Position numbers and translations under genes: made by a program. This document shows, one piece after another, positions 1-5,105 of a stretch of 5,105 nt of DNA; the first letter of the stretch is position 1, and each line of letters begins with the position of its first letter. The notes below the pieces were generated by a model. The model worked only from the letters and a program-made list of their open reading frames with translations. It was not told the origin of the DNA and did not search any database. The stretch is from Bacillota bacterium (GTDB lineage: Bacteria; Bacillota; Clostridia; Oscillospirales; Ruminococcaceae), in contig JAEWYJ010000132.1 in the NCBI GenBank assembly GCA_023395695.1, positions 1 to 5,105 on the forward strand. Reading direction: 5' to 3'.

Positions 1-18
1 GTGGACGAATGCTCTACT

Positions 19-238
19 CTCGGGCGCATAGCAGGTTCGGGGGTAAGGGCTGTATGCTTTTATACTGACATTCCATGAGACACGCAACTGTTGAGAAGCG
101 TTGCTTGCAAGGATAATGCCGCCCGCAGAGCGGGGTGCGTAACAGGCTTTGCCGCCGGCATATCAGCGTGTTCAGTGGGAATACCAGTATCAGCAGCCTG
201 CCGCAGACCAAGCGGTAAACCAACCGACCGCGCCCGGG
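19..238 (+). ncRNA. Unidentified structured RNA (non-coding RNA or riboswitch-like leader)
   Basis: No protein gene is evident here, but nested complementary segments suggest one long folded RNA. The closing stem is 19-27 with 230-238 (9 bp, one G-U). Next come 34-40 with 224-229 (6 bp, one bulged T), 48-52 with 194-198, and 62-74 with 178-190 (6+5 bp around a 2x2 internal loop). Further in are 79-85 with 166-172 and 112-121 with 156-164 (one bulged A). Tip hairpins lie at 122-134 (CCCGC-AGA-GCGGG) and 145-153, and a side hairpin at 199-217. All stems are compatible with one another. The strand is set by the rightward terminator that follows. I compared it from memory with SAM-I, cobalamin, T-box, lysine, 6S, RNase P, tmRNA and SRP RNA and saw no conserved core of any of them. 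The 5' end and promoter may lie left of the window. The stems were found by eye, so some may be chance. Confidence 0.42.
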
Positions 239-275
239 CGCTGTCCGGAATGACAAGCCCGGGCGTTTTATATTT
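231..275 (+). terminator. Intrinsic terminator after the structured RNA
   Basis: The 9-bp GC stem 231-239 (CGCCCGGGC) pairs with 257-265 (GCCCGGGCG). An inner 4-bp stem, 242-245 with 252-255, caps it, and a U-rich tract (TTTTATATTTTTAT) begins at 266. There is no T-run on the other side, so it works rightward only. Its left arm is almost the same stretch as the right arm of the closing stem of the preceding RNA (230-238), so the two helices exclude each other. That arrangement suits an attenuator or riboswitch as well as a simple transcript end. Confidence 0.7.
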
Positions 276-304
276 TTATAGAAGAATTCATAGAAAAGCA
301 GGAA

Positions 305-376
305 TTGGCGGTTACTGCCAAATCGACAGAGCACCAAGCCGCTTTGGCGGACTGTTCTACGTAGTGCTGCGCTGTC
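305..376 (+). other. Hairpin group in the region upstream of metY
   Basis: Two adjacent structures are visible. The first is hairpin 305-310/316-321 (TTGGCG with TGCCAA, one G-U, 5-nt loop). The second is a longer arm in which 325-334 (GACAGAGCAC) pairs with 364-376 around a 3-nt bulge (369-371) and encloses hairpin 339-342/347-350 (CCGC-TTTG-GCGG). A smaller bulged hairpin follows at 406-424. They may be part of a metY 5' leader or a separate small RNA. I found no S-box (SAM-I) or T-box core, although leaders of that kind are common before sulfur genes in this type of organism. No convincing promoter was found in 266-614, so where the metY transcript starts is unknown. Apart from these hairpins and the 490-529 pair, I see nothing in 377-602. 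Confidence 0.3.
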
Positions 377-489
377 ATCTCTCCAGAAGCGTCGGCCCAT
401 TTGCGCGCCTTGATTTATCAGGCGTCAAACCATTTTCCAGGACGGTTGCATTTTTATTGGCATGACTATCCTTTCGGCTTCGCAGGACT

Positions 490-529
490 GTCCGTCGCGG
501 ACCCAAGCGCCGGCGCCTTTGCGCTTTTT
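490..529 (+). terminator. Possible attenuator or weak terminator in the metY leader
   Basis: A small hairpin, GTCCG-TCG-CGGAC (490-502), is followed by stem 505-510 (AAGCGC) pairing with 521-526 (GCGCTT) across a 10-nt loop. The right arm runs into five T (525-529). The 6-bp stem is short for a terminator. It lies 86 bases before the metY start, so it could be a leader attenuator or the end of a short upstream RNA. The evidence is structural only. Confidence 0.3.
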
Positions 530-602
530 CCGGGGTGGCCAATGCCTGCTCGTTCCAACATTGCTTTTCAGGCCGCTTGACACAAATGACAAAATAAGAA
601 AT

Positions 603-607
603 GGAGA
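603..607 (+). promoter_or_regulatory. Ribosome binding site of metY
   Basis: GGAGA sits 7 bases before the ATG at 615. The frame is open back to an ATG at 462, but that start has no comparable site and would add 51 residues unlike the family, so this site fixes the start at 615. Confidence 0.8.
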
Positions 608-614
608 AGATTAT

Positions 615-1904
615 ATGGCTGAAAAAAACTATCGCTTTGAGACGCTCCAGATACATGTCGGGCAGGAGCAGCCCGACCCCGCCACCGACGCGCGCGCCGT
701 GCCGATCTACGCAACCACCTCCTATGTTTTTAAGGATTCGGCGCAGGCGGCCGGACGCTTTGGCCTGACCGAGGGCGGCAACATCTATACCCGCCTGATG
801 AACCCGACCTCCGACGTGTTTGAAAAGCGCATTGCAGCGCTTGAGGGCGGCGTCGGGGCGTTGGCTACCGCGTCGGGCTCGGCAGCCAGCAGCTATGCGG
901 TGCAGAACATTGCGCGGGCGGGCGACCACATTCTGTCAGCTAAAAACCTGTATGGCGGCACCTACAATCTGTTTGCCAATACGCTGCGCGAGCAGGGGAT
1001 ATCGGCCACCTTTGCCGATATTACCGATCTGGCGGCCTTTGAGGCGGCTATTTTACCCAATACCAAGCTGATATTTGCCGAGACGCTGGGCAACCCCAAC
1101 TCCGACGTGACCGATCTGCGCGCCGTCGCGGATATTGCCCACCGGCATGGCATTCCGTTCATTGTGGATAACACCTTTGCCACCCCTTATCTGCTGCGCC
1201 CAATTGCGTACGGCGTGGATGTGGTGGTGCATTCGGCAACCAAGTTCATCGGCGGGCACGGCACCGTTATGGGCGGCGTTATTATCGATTCCGGCAAATT
1301 TGACTGGGCGCAGAACGACAAGTTCCCCGGCCTGTCACAGCCCAACCCCTCGTACCACGGCGTGGTGTTTACCGAGGCGTGCGGCAATTTGGCCTACATC
1401 CTCAAGCTGCGCACCACCCTCATGCGCGATCAGGGTGCAGCCATTTCACCGTTTAATTCCTTTTTGCTGTTGCAGGGGCTGGAGACCCTGTCGCTGCGGG
1501 TTGAGCGCCATGTTGAAAACGCGTTGAAAGTAGTGGAATTCCTCAAAGCGCATCCGCAGGTTGAGCGCGTCAACCACCCCGCGCTGGCAACCGGCAGCGC
1601 CAAAGCGCTTTACGACGAATACTTTCCTAACGGTGCGGCCTCAATCTTCACGTTTGAAATTAAGGGTGGCGCTGATAAAGCCCGCCGCTTTACCGAAAGC
1701 CTTGAGCTGTTCAGCCTGCTGGCTAATGTAGCGGATGTCAAGTCGCTGGTCATTCATCCCGCGTCGACGCCCCACTCTCAGATGGATGAGCAGGAGCTGC
1801 TCAACGCGGGCATCCAGCCCAACACGGTTCGCCTGTCGGTTGGTACCGAGCATATCGACGATATTATTGCCGATCTGGCCCATGGCTTTGAAACGGTGAA
1901 ATAA
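615..1904 (+). CDS. metY: O-acetylhomoserine sulfhydrylase (PLP-dependent)
   Basis: This 429-residue cytosolic enzyme of the Cys/Met-metabolism PLP family (fold type I) makes L-homocysteine and acetate from O-acetyl-L-homoserine and sulfide, the direct sulfhydrylation route to methionine. The N-terminus has the family pattern (LQIHVGQ..., [15 protein letters not shown], residues 11-39). YTR at 59-61 is the phosphate-binding element donated by the partner subunit in this family. Asp185 ([10 protein letters not shown]) contacts the PLP ring, and Lys210 in [10 protein letters not shown] is the Schiff-base lysine. Arg406 in [10 protein letters not shown] binds the substrate carboxylate. Length matches the usual 425-430 residues. 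The start at 615 is supported by GGAGA. The gene stands alone on its strand and ends 6 bases before a strong terminator. Cystathionine gamma-synthase and methionine gamma-lyase are relatives, but the length and the N-terminal motif favour MetY. O-succinylhomoserine as substrate cannot be excluded. No promoter was recognised; the region before it holds several hairpins. Confidence 0.93.
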   Translation: MAEKNYRFETLQIHVGQEQPDPATDARAVPIYATTSYVFKDSAQAAGRFGLTEGGNIYTRLMNPTSDVFEKRIAALEGGVGALATASGSAASSYAVQNIARAGDHILSAKNLYGGTYNLFANTLREQGISATFADITDLAAFEAAILPNTKLIFAETLGNPNSDVTDLRAVADIAHRHGIPFIVDNTFATPYLLRPIAYGVDVVVHSATKFIGGHGTVMGGVIIDSGKFDWAQNDKFPGLSQPNPSYHGVVFTEACGNLAYILKLRTTLMRDQGAAISPFNSFLLLQGLETLSLRVERHVENALKVVEFLKAHPQVERVNHPALATGSAKALYDEYFPNGAASIFTFEIKGGADKARRFTESLELFSLLANVADVKSLVIHPASTPHSQMDEQELLNAGIQPNTVRLSVGTEHIDDIIADLAHGFETVK

Positions 1905-1910
1905 ACAAGC

Positions 1911-1959
1911 ATCAACTATAAAAAACCTGCGGCATTGCCGCAGGTTTTTTATAGTTGAT
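1911..1959. terminator. Bidirectional intrinsic terminator shared by metY and the GntR gene
   Basis: This is a perfect 23-bp inverted repeat (1911-1933 with 1937-1959) around a 3-nt ATT loop. The core CCTGCGGC/GCCGCAGG is flanked by A6 on the left and T6 on the right, so each strand gives a GC hairpin followed by a U6 run. It begins 6 bases after the metY stop and lies in the convergent gap, so it can end both transcripts. The remaining gap to the regulator (1960-2112) holds only a 6-bp hairpin at 1981-2000 (GCAGGA/TCCTGC) with no U-run. Confidence 0.9.
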
Positions 1960-2112
1960 TTTGAAAAAGAATCGTATCATGCAGGAATGCCTTCTCCTGC
2001 CGCAAGGTGGACAATAAAAGCGGGCTGCCGGTCTGTGGCGCAAAACAACGCGGCGGCGCAGAAAACAGGGCCAAGGGCGGGGGCTTTTAACTTGGTTTGC
2101 CATACAGCGAAT

Positions 2113-2817
2113 TTACTCCAGATGAGACTCCAGAACGGCCTTGACCGTTCTTTCGTAGGTACGGCTGAGGTGCTCTCGCATCATCTCTTTGGCCAACGCA
2201 GCGTCGCCAGCGGCGATGGCTCTGTAGATGGCCTCATGCTCCTCGGCAACGTCGCGACATTTGCCGGGGCTGGAAAATGCGTCGAGCGTTTCAAACCGCA
2301 GGAACTGGTCGCGCAGTGTTTCGATGGATTCGAGCAGCTTTTGATTGCCTGCCGCTTCAAAAATGCAGTAGTGGAATTGCCGGTCCAGCTTATAAAGGGC
2401 TATGGCCTCTATCTGGGTCTGCGCAGCGTTGCGCATTTCCAAAAGGTTCTCTTGCATGCGGGCCAATGCTTCGGAGCCGGCGCGCAGCGCGGCCAGCTCA
2501 GCGCCGGACTGCTCAATAATTCCGCGCATTTCGACAATATCCACCGCCTCCTGGCGGGAAAGAGAGACAATTTTGATACCCCGCCCGCGCAAAAAGGTGA
2601 TGTACCCCTCTTTTTGAAGCTCCAGCAGCGCCTCGCGCACCGGTGTCCGGCTGATTTTTAAGACAGCGCAAAGCCCGTCCTGAGAATAAACCTCATCCAT
2701 CTTAAGGCGGCGGTATAAAATCGCCTCCTTGAGAAGGTCGTAGGCCTGTTCTTTATAGGTGGGGGTTGAAATACTGTCATTCTCACCCAAGAAGGTGGAA
2801 TCGGGGAATTGAGCCAT
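2113..2817 (-). CDS. GntR-family transcriptional regulator, FCD (FadR-type) subgroup
   Basis: This is a 234-residue DNA-binding regulator. Residues ~20-88 form the GntR winged helix-turn-helix, with the recognition-helix signature SRTPVREALLELQKEGYI at 56-73 and the wing FLRGRGIKIV at 75-84. Residues ~92-225 form an all-helical FCD effector domain. Its usual metal site is visible as Asp145, His149 (DRQFH), His194 (EEHEAI) and His216 (REHL). Family members with this site usually bind organic or sugar acids through the metal. The start is the ATG at 2817, 5 bases after GGAGG; an in-frame TTG at 2829 lies inside the binding site and is unlikely. It lies downstream of and on the same strand as the TRAP genes, with its own promoter at 2881-2909, and converges on metY. 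It probably controls itself and the TRAP operon; this is inferred from position, and its effector is unknown. Confidence 0.9.
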   Translation of the reverse strand: MAQFPDSTFLGENDSISTPTYKEQAYDLLKEAILYRRLKMDEVYSQDGLCAVLKISRTPVREALLELQKEGYITFLRGRGIKIVSLSRQEAVDIVEMRGIIEQSGAELAALRAGSEALARMQENLLEMRNAAQTQIEAIALYKLDRQFHYCIFEAAGNQKLLESIETLRDQFLRFETLDAFSSPGKCRDVAEEHEAIYRAIAAGDAALAKEMMREHLSRTYERTVKAVLESHLE

Positions 2818-2822
2818 AGGGT

Positions 2823-2827
2823 CCTCC
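2823..2827 (-). promoter_or_regulatory. Ribosome binding site of the GntR regulator
   Basis: GGAGG on the minus strand lies 5 bases before the ATG at 2817. It overlaps the alternative in-frame TTG (2829-2827), which makes the ATG the better start. Confidence 0.8.
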
Positions 2828-2880
2828 AAAATGGTCGTATTTTATAATGGGATAAGGAAAAAGTTGGCCATGTCAAATTC

Positions 2881-2909
2881 AGTATAGCATTGTGGCCTGA
2901 AAAATTCAA
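2881..2909 (-). promoter_or_regulatory. Housekeeping (sigma-A/70-type) promoter of the GntR regulator
   Basis: On the minus strand, TTGAAT (2909-2904) and TATACT (2886-2881) are separated by exactly 17 bases, and TGC just before the -10 gives an extended -10 element. The start of transcription would fall near 2874, leaving a leader of roughly 57 bases. This makes the regulator transcribable independently of the TRAP genes. The leader contains AAAAT-N6-ATTTT near the ribosome binding site, and CCGGCCGG (2917-2924) lies just upstream of the -35. Either could be an operator. Confidence 0.65.
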
Positions 2910-2957
2910 TCATCTGCCGGCCGGGCAAATTGGGCGCAAGCGCAACTGTTAAGGCCA

Positions 2958-2974
2958 TACAGGGGGCGCCTGTA
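2958..2974. repeat. Dyad TACAGG-N5-CCTGTA, candidate operator
   Basis: The 6-bp inverted repeat TACAGG (2958-2963) and CCTGTA (2969-2974) has a GC-only 5-base centre, about 50 bases upstream of the GntR -35. A second compact dyad, GGCAG-TG-CTGCC, lies at 3020-3031. Symmetric sites upstream of an autoregulated GntR gene are plausible operators, but neither matches the TNGT-N3-ACNA pattern seen for many FCD regulators closely enough to call. They may also act as hairpins in the dctP transcript tail. Confidence 0.3.
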
Positions 2975-3062
2975 CACGATGCCTGGACAAAAGATAATTT
3001 AACTGGCTTCTTAACAATTGGCAGTGCTGCCGGCTTAATCGTACTGCGACTTAAAAGGCAGG

Positions 3063-3086
3063 TCCGACGCATTTTCATGCGCCGGA
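3063..3086 (-). terminator. Hairpin with GAAA tetraloop downstream of dctP, possible weak terminator
   Basis: On the minus strand, TCCGGCGCAT pairs with ATGCGTCGGA across a GAAA loop (10 bp including one G-U). The same bases on the plus strand would give an A-C mismatch, so the fold belongs to the dctP-sense transcript. A short T4 run starts 6 bases after the stem, so termination would be weak; it may instead protect the 3' end. The stem begins 45 bases after the dctP stop. Confidence 0.42.
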
Positions 3087-3100
3087 TCCATTGTGGCAGT

Positions 3101-3126
3101 CGCACGCTCAGGAGTGGCTGCGTGCG
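3101..3126 (-). other. 7-bp hairpin immediately after the dctP stop codon
   Basis: CGCACGC and GCGTGCG form a perfect 7-bp stem with a 12-nt loop, 5 bases after the dctP stop. There is no U-run, so it is not itself an intrinsic terminator. Bases 3098-3104 (AGTCGCA) can alternatively pair with TGCGACT at 3045-3051, which would enclose the neighbouring tetraloop hairpin and dissolve part of this one. It may be an mRNA 3'-end stabiliser. Confidence 0.35.
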
Positions 3127-3131
3127 GAAAT

Positions 3132-4175
3132 TTATTTGAGACCCCATGCCGTGCAGGCTTCCGCACCGAACTTATTAATAAAGTATTCCTGTGCCGGGCG
3201 GGCGACAGCCGCAAACTCAGCCATTTGTTCCTCGGTCAGCTCGGTGATGGTCACGCCATTCTCCTTGAACTTTTCTTTGAGCTGTACTTCGCTATCTTCC
3301 AGATATTTTCTGCCCCACAGAGCGGCTTCCTGTGCTTTTTCCATCAGCAGCGCCTGCGTTTCAGGCTTAAATTTGGCCCAGTCCTTCTGGTTGGACATCA
3401 GCCAGTAGCCGTCATAGCTCCAGTTCCACTCGGTCATGTGCTTTTGCACTTCGTAAATATTGGCCGAATCGATGGTCTGATACCCGTTTTCATGCCCATC
3501 TATAGTGCCCTGCTGCAAGGCGGTGAATACTTCGCTCCAGTTCATAGCAACGGGGTCGGCGCCGAATTCGGCCAGAGTTTTCATGTAAACCTCGCCGCTG
3601 GGTACACGAACCTTCAGGCCGCGCAAATCTTCGGGCTTTGAGATATCCAGCTTGTTATTGGTCAGCTGGCGCAGGCCGTTATGCATACCGCTCATGTAAA
3701 CAAGGCCTTTTTCTGCAAACAGCTTGGCGTAATATTCGCCGCCGGTGCCGTCCATCATCGCGCTGGCAGAGTCGTAGCTGTCAAAGATGAAGGGAATGGA
3801 GTGGGTTAAAAACTTTTCGTCAATATTGCCGAGCACCGAGCCGGAGAATACGGCCATCTCGTAGTTGCCGCCGGTAATCAGCAGCTCAATGCTTTTGGGC
3901 ATGCTGCCGCCGGCGAGCTGGCAGTTGGGGTAAACAGTCGCTTTAATGTTTCCGCCGCTGGCTTCCTCAACCAGCTCGGCAAAATGTTTGGCAGTCAGCG
4001 CGTCAATGCCGAGATCGGTGCCGGAAGTGCTGATGCTCAGGTTAAGCTTTTCAAAGGCCGGTTGGCCTGAATTTTCTGCCGTGGGGGAGGCGGGGGCGGA
4101 AGCGGAGGAACCGCCACCGCAGCCGGCGAGCATAACCATTGTCAGTACCAGCGCAAATGTAATGAACTTTTTCAT
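3132..4175 (-). CDS. TRAP transporter solute-binding lipoprotein, DctP family
   Basis: This 347-residue extracytoplasmic binding subunit of a tripartite ATP-independent (TRAP) transporter captures the solute outside the cell and hands it to the DctQM membrane part. Residues 1-18 are a lipoprotein signal peptide with lipobox LAGC, so Cys19 would be lipidated and anchor the protein to the membrane, as in Gram-positive bacteria. A low-complexity Gly/Ser/Ala/Pro linker (20-40) follows. The mature part carries DctP landmarks: LRQLTN (168-173), LRGLKVRVPS (184-193) with Arg190, the family's carboxylate-binding arginine, and the region MNWSEVFTALQQGTIDGHEN (211-230). Arg190 points to a carboxylic acid substrate, but its identity cannot be read from the sequence. 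AGGAGG at 4181-4186 supports the start. The gene lies 39 bases after dctM on the same strand and is probably co-transcribed with it. The order M then P differs from the common P-Q-M order. Confidence 0.93.
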   Translation of the reverse strand: MKKFITFALVLTMVMLAGCGGGSSASAPASPTAENSGQPAFEKLNLSISTSGTDLGIDALTAKHFAELVEEASGGNIKATVYPNCQLAGGSMPKSIELLITGGNYEMAVFSGSVLGNIDEKFLTHSIPFIFDSYDSASAMMDGTGGEYYAKLFAEKGLVYMSGMHNGLRQLTNNKLDISKPEDLRGLKVRVPSGEVYMKTLAEFGADPVAMNWSEVFTALQQGTIDGHENGYQTIDSANIYEVQKHMTEWNWSYDGYWLMSNQKDWAKFKPETQALLMEKAQEAALWGRKYLEDSEVQLKEKFKENGVTITELTEEQMAEFAAVARPAQEYFINKFGAEACTAWGLK

Positions 4176-4214
4176 AATATCCTCCTGTTTTTATGTTTTT
4201 ACGAGGCGAATAAA

Positions 4215-5105
4215 TTACATCAGGTTAGGGATGAACATGGAGATCTGGGGCAGGTAGGTAATGAGCAGCAGCGCGGCAATCGCTGCAAGAATGTACGGAA
4301 CCGCTTTGACGGAAATTTCCTTCAGCGAGACCTTACCGATGCCGCAGCCTACGTACAGGCACACGCCCACAGGCGGCGTGGCATTGCCGATGGCCAGATT
4401 CATAACCACCATAACGCCCAAAGCAATGGGGTCATAGCCCATTTTTGTCGCGGCAGCGTATACGATGGGTACAAAGATATAGCAGGCGCTGGTGCCGTCT
4501 AAGAAGCAGCCGGCAATCAGCAGAATAATATTGATAATAACCAGCAGGACAATCAGGTTGCCGCCGGACATATCAATGAGCATGTTGGTAGCGGTTGAGG
4601 CGTATCCCTTGATGGTAATGACCCATGCAAACAGGCTGGCAGCCGCGGTAATGAACATGACGGCCGCGGTCTGCTTGGCAGAATCAACGATAATTTCGTA
4701 CAATACCTCTAATGTGATGCTGCGGTAGATAAAGAACCCGACCAGCAAACCGTACACGGCGGAAACGGCCGCCGCCTCGGTGGGCGTAAAGACGCCGCCA
4801 TAGATGCCGCCAAGAATAATAACAGGCATCATCAGGCCCCAAAAGGCGTTCTTAAACGCGTTCCAGCGCTCTTTGGCTGTGGCCTTGGGCAAGGTTTTAA
4901 GCGCGGTTTTCCGGTTTACAAAAAAGTTGCTCCCAATCAGCAGCACACCCATAATCAAACCGGGAATAATACCCGCCATAAACAGCTTGGTGACCGAGGC
5001 GCCGGTAATGGCGCCGTAGATGACAAAGAGGATGGAGGGCGGAATAATCAGGCCTATTGTGCCCGATACCGACATGAGTGCGGATGAATCGGCCCTGTTG
5101 TAGCC
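4215..5105 (-). CDS. TRAP transporter large membrane subunit, DctM family (5' end outside window)
   Basis: This is the C-terminal 296 residues of the 12-TM-type large permease subunit that moves the substrate, normally driven by the sodium gradient. Translation is open to the window edge, starting GYNRADSSAL, so the ATG at 5075 is internal. The full protein is usually about 425-430 residues, so roughly 130 are missing. Visible family landmarks, numbered from the first visible residue, are GTIGLIIPPS (15-24), MPVIILGGIYGGVFTPTEAAAV (93-114), the half-helix-type sequence FLDGTSACYIFVPI (201-214), and NATPPVGVCLYVGCGI (241-256). Several hydrophobic segments follow one another, ending near ITYLPQISMFIPNLM. 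The gene is followed after 39 bases by dctP on the same strand. The small subunit dctQ is not in the window and would be expected upstream, unless it is fused to the missing N-terminus. Confidence 0.95.
   Translation of the reverse strand, partial: GYNRADSSALMSVSGTIGLIIPPSILFVIYGAITGASVTKLFMAGIIPGLIMGVLLIGSNFFVNRKTALKTLPKATAKERWNAFKNAFWGLMMPVIILGGIYGGVFTPTEAAAVSAVYGLLVGFFIYRSITLEVLYEIIVDSAKQTAAVMFITAAASLFAWVITIKGYASTATNMLIDMSGGNLIVLLVIINIILLIAGCFLDGTSACYIFVPIVYAAATKMGYDPIALGVMVVMNLAIGNATPPVGVCLYVGCGIGKVSLKEISVKAVPYILAAIAALLLITYLPQISMFIPNLM

Noticed and set aside
61..66. TATACT as a -10 promoter box for the left RNA
   Set aside because: There is no acceptable -35 at 16-18 bases upstream, and these bases take part in the 62-74/178-190 stem.
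1..240. Known RNA classes: SAM-I, cobalamin, T-box, lysine, c-di-GMP, 6S, RNase P, tmRNA, SRP
   Set aside because: The conserved cores I know for these are not present. This was judged from memory without a covariance-model search, so a divergent member is still possible.
14..465. Open frames on both strands in the left intergenic region
   Set aside because: They are Arg/Cys-rich with no domain or ribosome binding site, they overlap each other, and they run through the terminator at 231-275. RNA structure explains the region better.
577..582. TTGACA as a metY -35 box
   Set aside because: A -10 box at 17 bases would fall on the ribosome binding site (600-605), where the sequence does not fit. 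It would also make a transcript lacking that site.
462..614. N-terminal extension of metY from the ATG at 462
   Set aside because: The 51 extra residues do not resemble the MetY N-terminus, the start lacks a good ribosome binding site, and 615 has one at ideal spacing and gives the normal family length.
375..929. Minus-strand open frame of 184 codons overlapping metY
   Set aside because: Most of it is antisense to metY; the composition is typical of a shadow frame in GC-rich DNA (many Arg), with no recognisable domain.
1987..2661. Plus-strand 224-codon frame antisense to the GntR gene
   Set aside because: It overlaps a clear GntR/FCD gene on the other strand; its residues show no family pattern and it has no ribosome binding site.
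2827..2829. TTG start for the GntR regulator
   Set aside because: It lies within the GGAGG ribosome binding site that serves the ATG at 2817.
1..5105. CRISPR array, tRNA, rRNA, insertion sequence or phage genes
   Set aside because: No direct-repeat array, no tRNA-like cloverleaf or rRNA sequence, and no transposase or integrase frame was seen.

Overview
The window looks like a piece of chromosome from a Gram-positive, Clostridia-type bacterium of moderately high GC. The evidence is strong AGGAGG/GGAGG ribosome binding sites, a near-consensus housekeeping promoter, a TRAP solute-binding protein made as a lipoprotein (LAGC lipobox) rather than a free periplasmic protein, and short intergenic hairpins with U-tracts. 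This placement is an inference; nothing in the window fixes the genus.

Layout. Positions 1-614 contain no convincing protein gene. The first ~240 bases fold on paper into a long, nested, branched RNA (19-238). Its closing stem shares bases with a strong rightward intrinsic terminator (231-275). Two further hairpin groups (305-376 and 490-529) lie between that terminator and metY. metY (615-1904, +) encodes a complete PLP-dependent O-acetylhomoserine sulfhydrylase. It is followed at once by a perfect 23-bp inverted repeat (1911-1959) that can stop transcription from both sides. Everything to the right is on the minus strand. Reading in the direction of transcription there is the 3' two thirds of a TRAP large membrane subunit (dctM-like, cut by the window edge), its lipoprotein solute-binding subunit (dctP-like, 4175-3132), a 314-base spacer with hairpins, dyads and a good promoter, and a GntR/FCD-type regulator (2817-2113). 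The regulator converges on metY across the shared terminator.

How the parts work together. The TRAP genes encode a sodium-coupled importer, probably for an organic acid. The small membrane subunit (dctQ) is not in the window and would be expected upstream of dctM. The FCD regulator just downstream is the obvious candidate to sense the transported acid or a derivative, but it has its own promoter. metY assimilates sulfide into homocysteine for methionine synthesis and has no evident functional link to the transporter. The most unusual content is non-coding: the structured RNA at the left edge, which matches no riboswitch or housekeeping RNA consensus I could recall, and the unassigned structured leader of metY.
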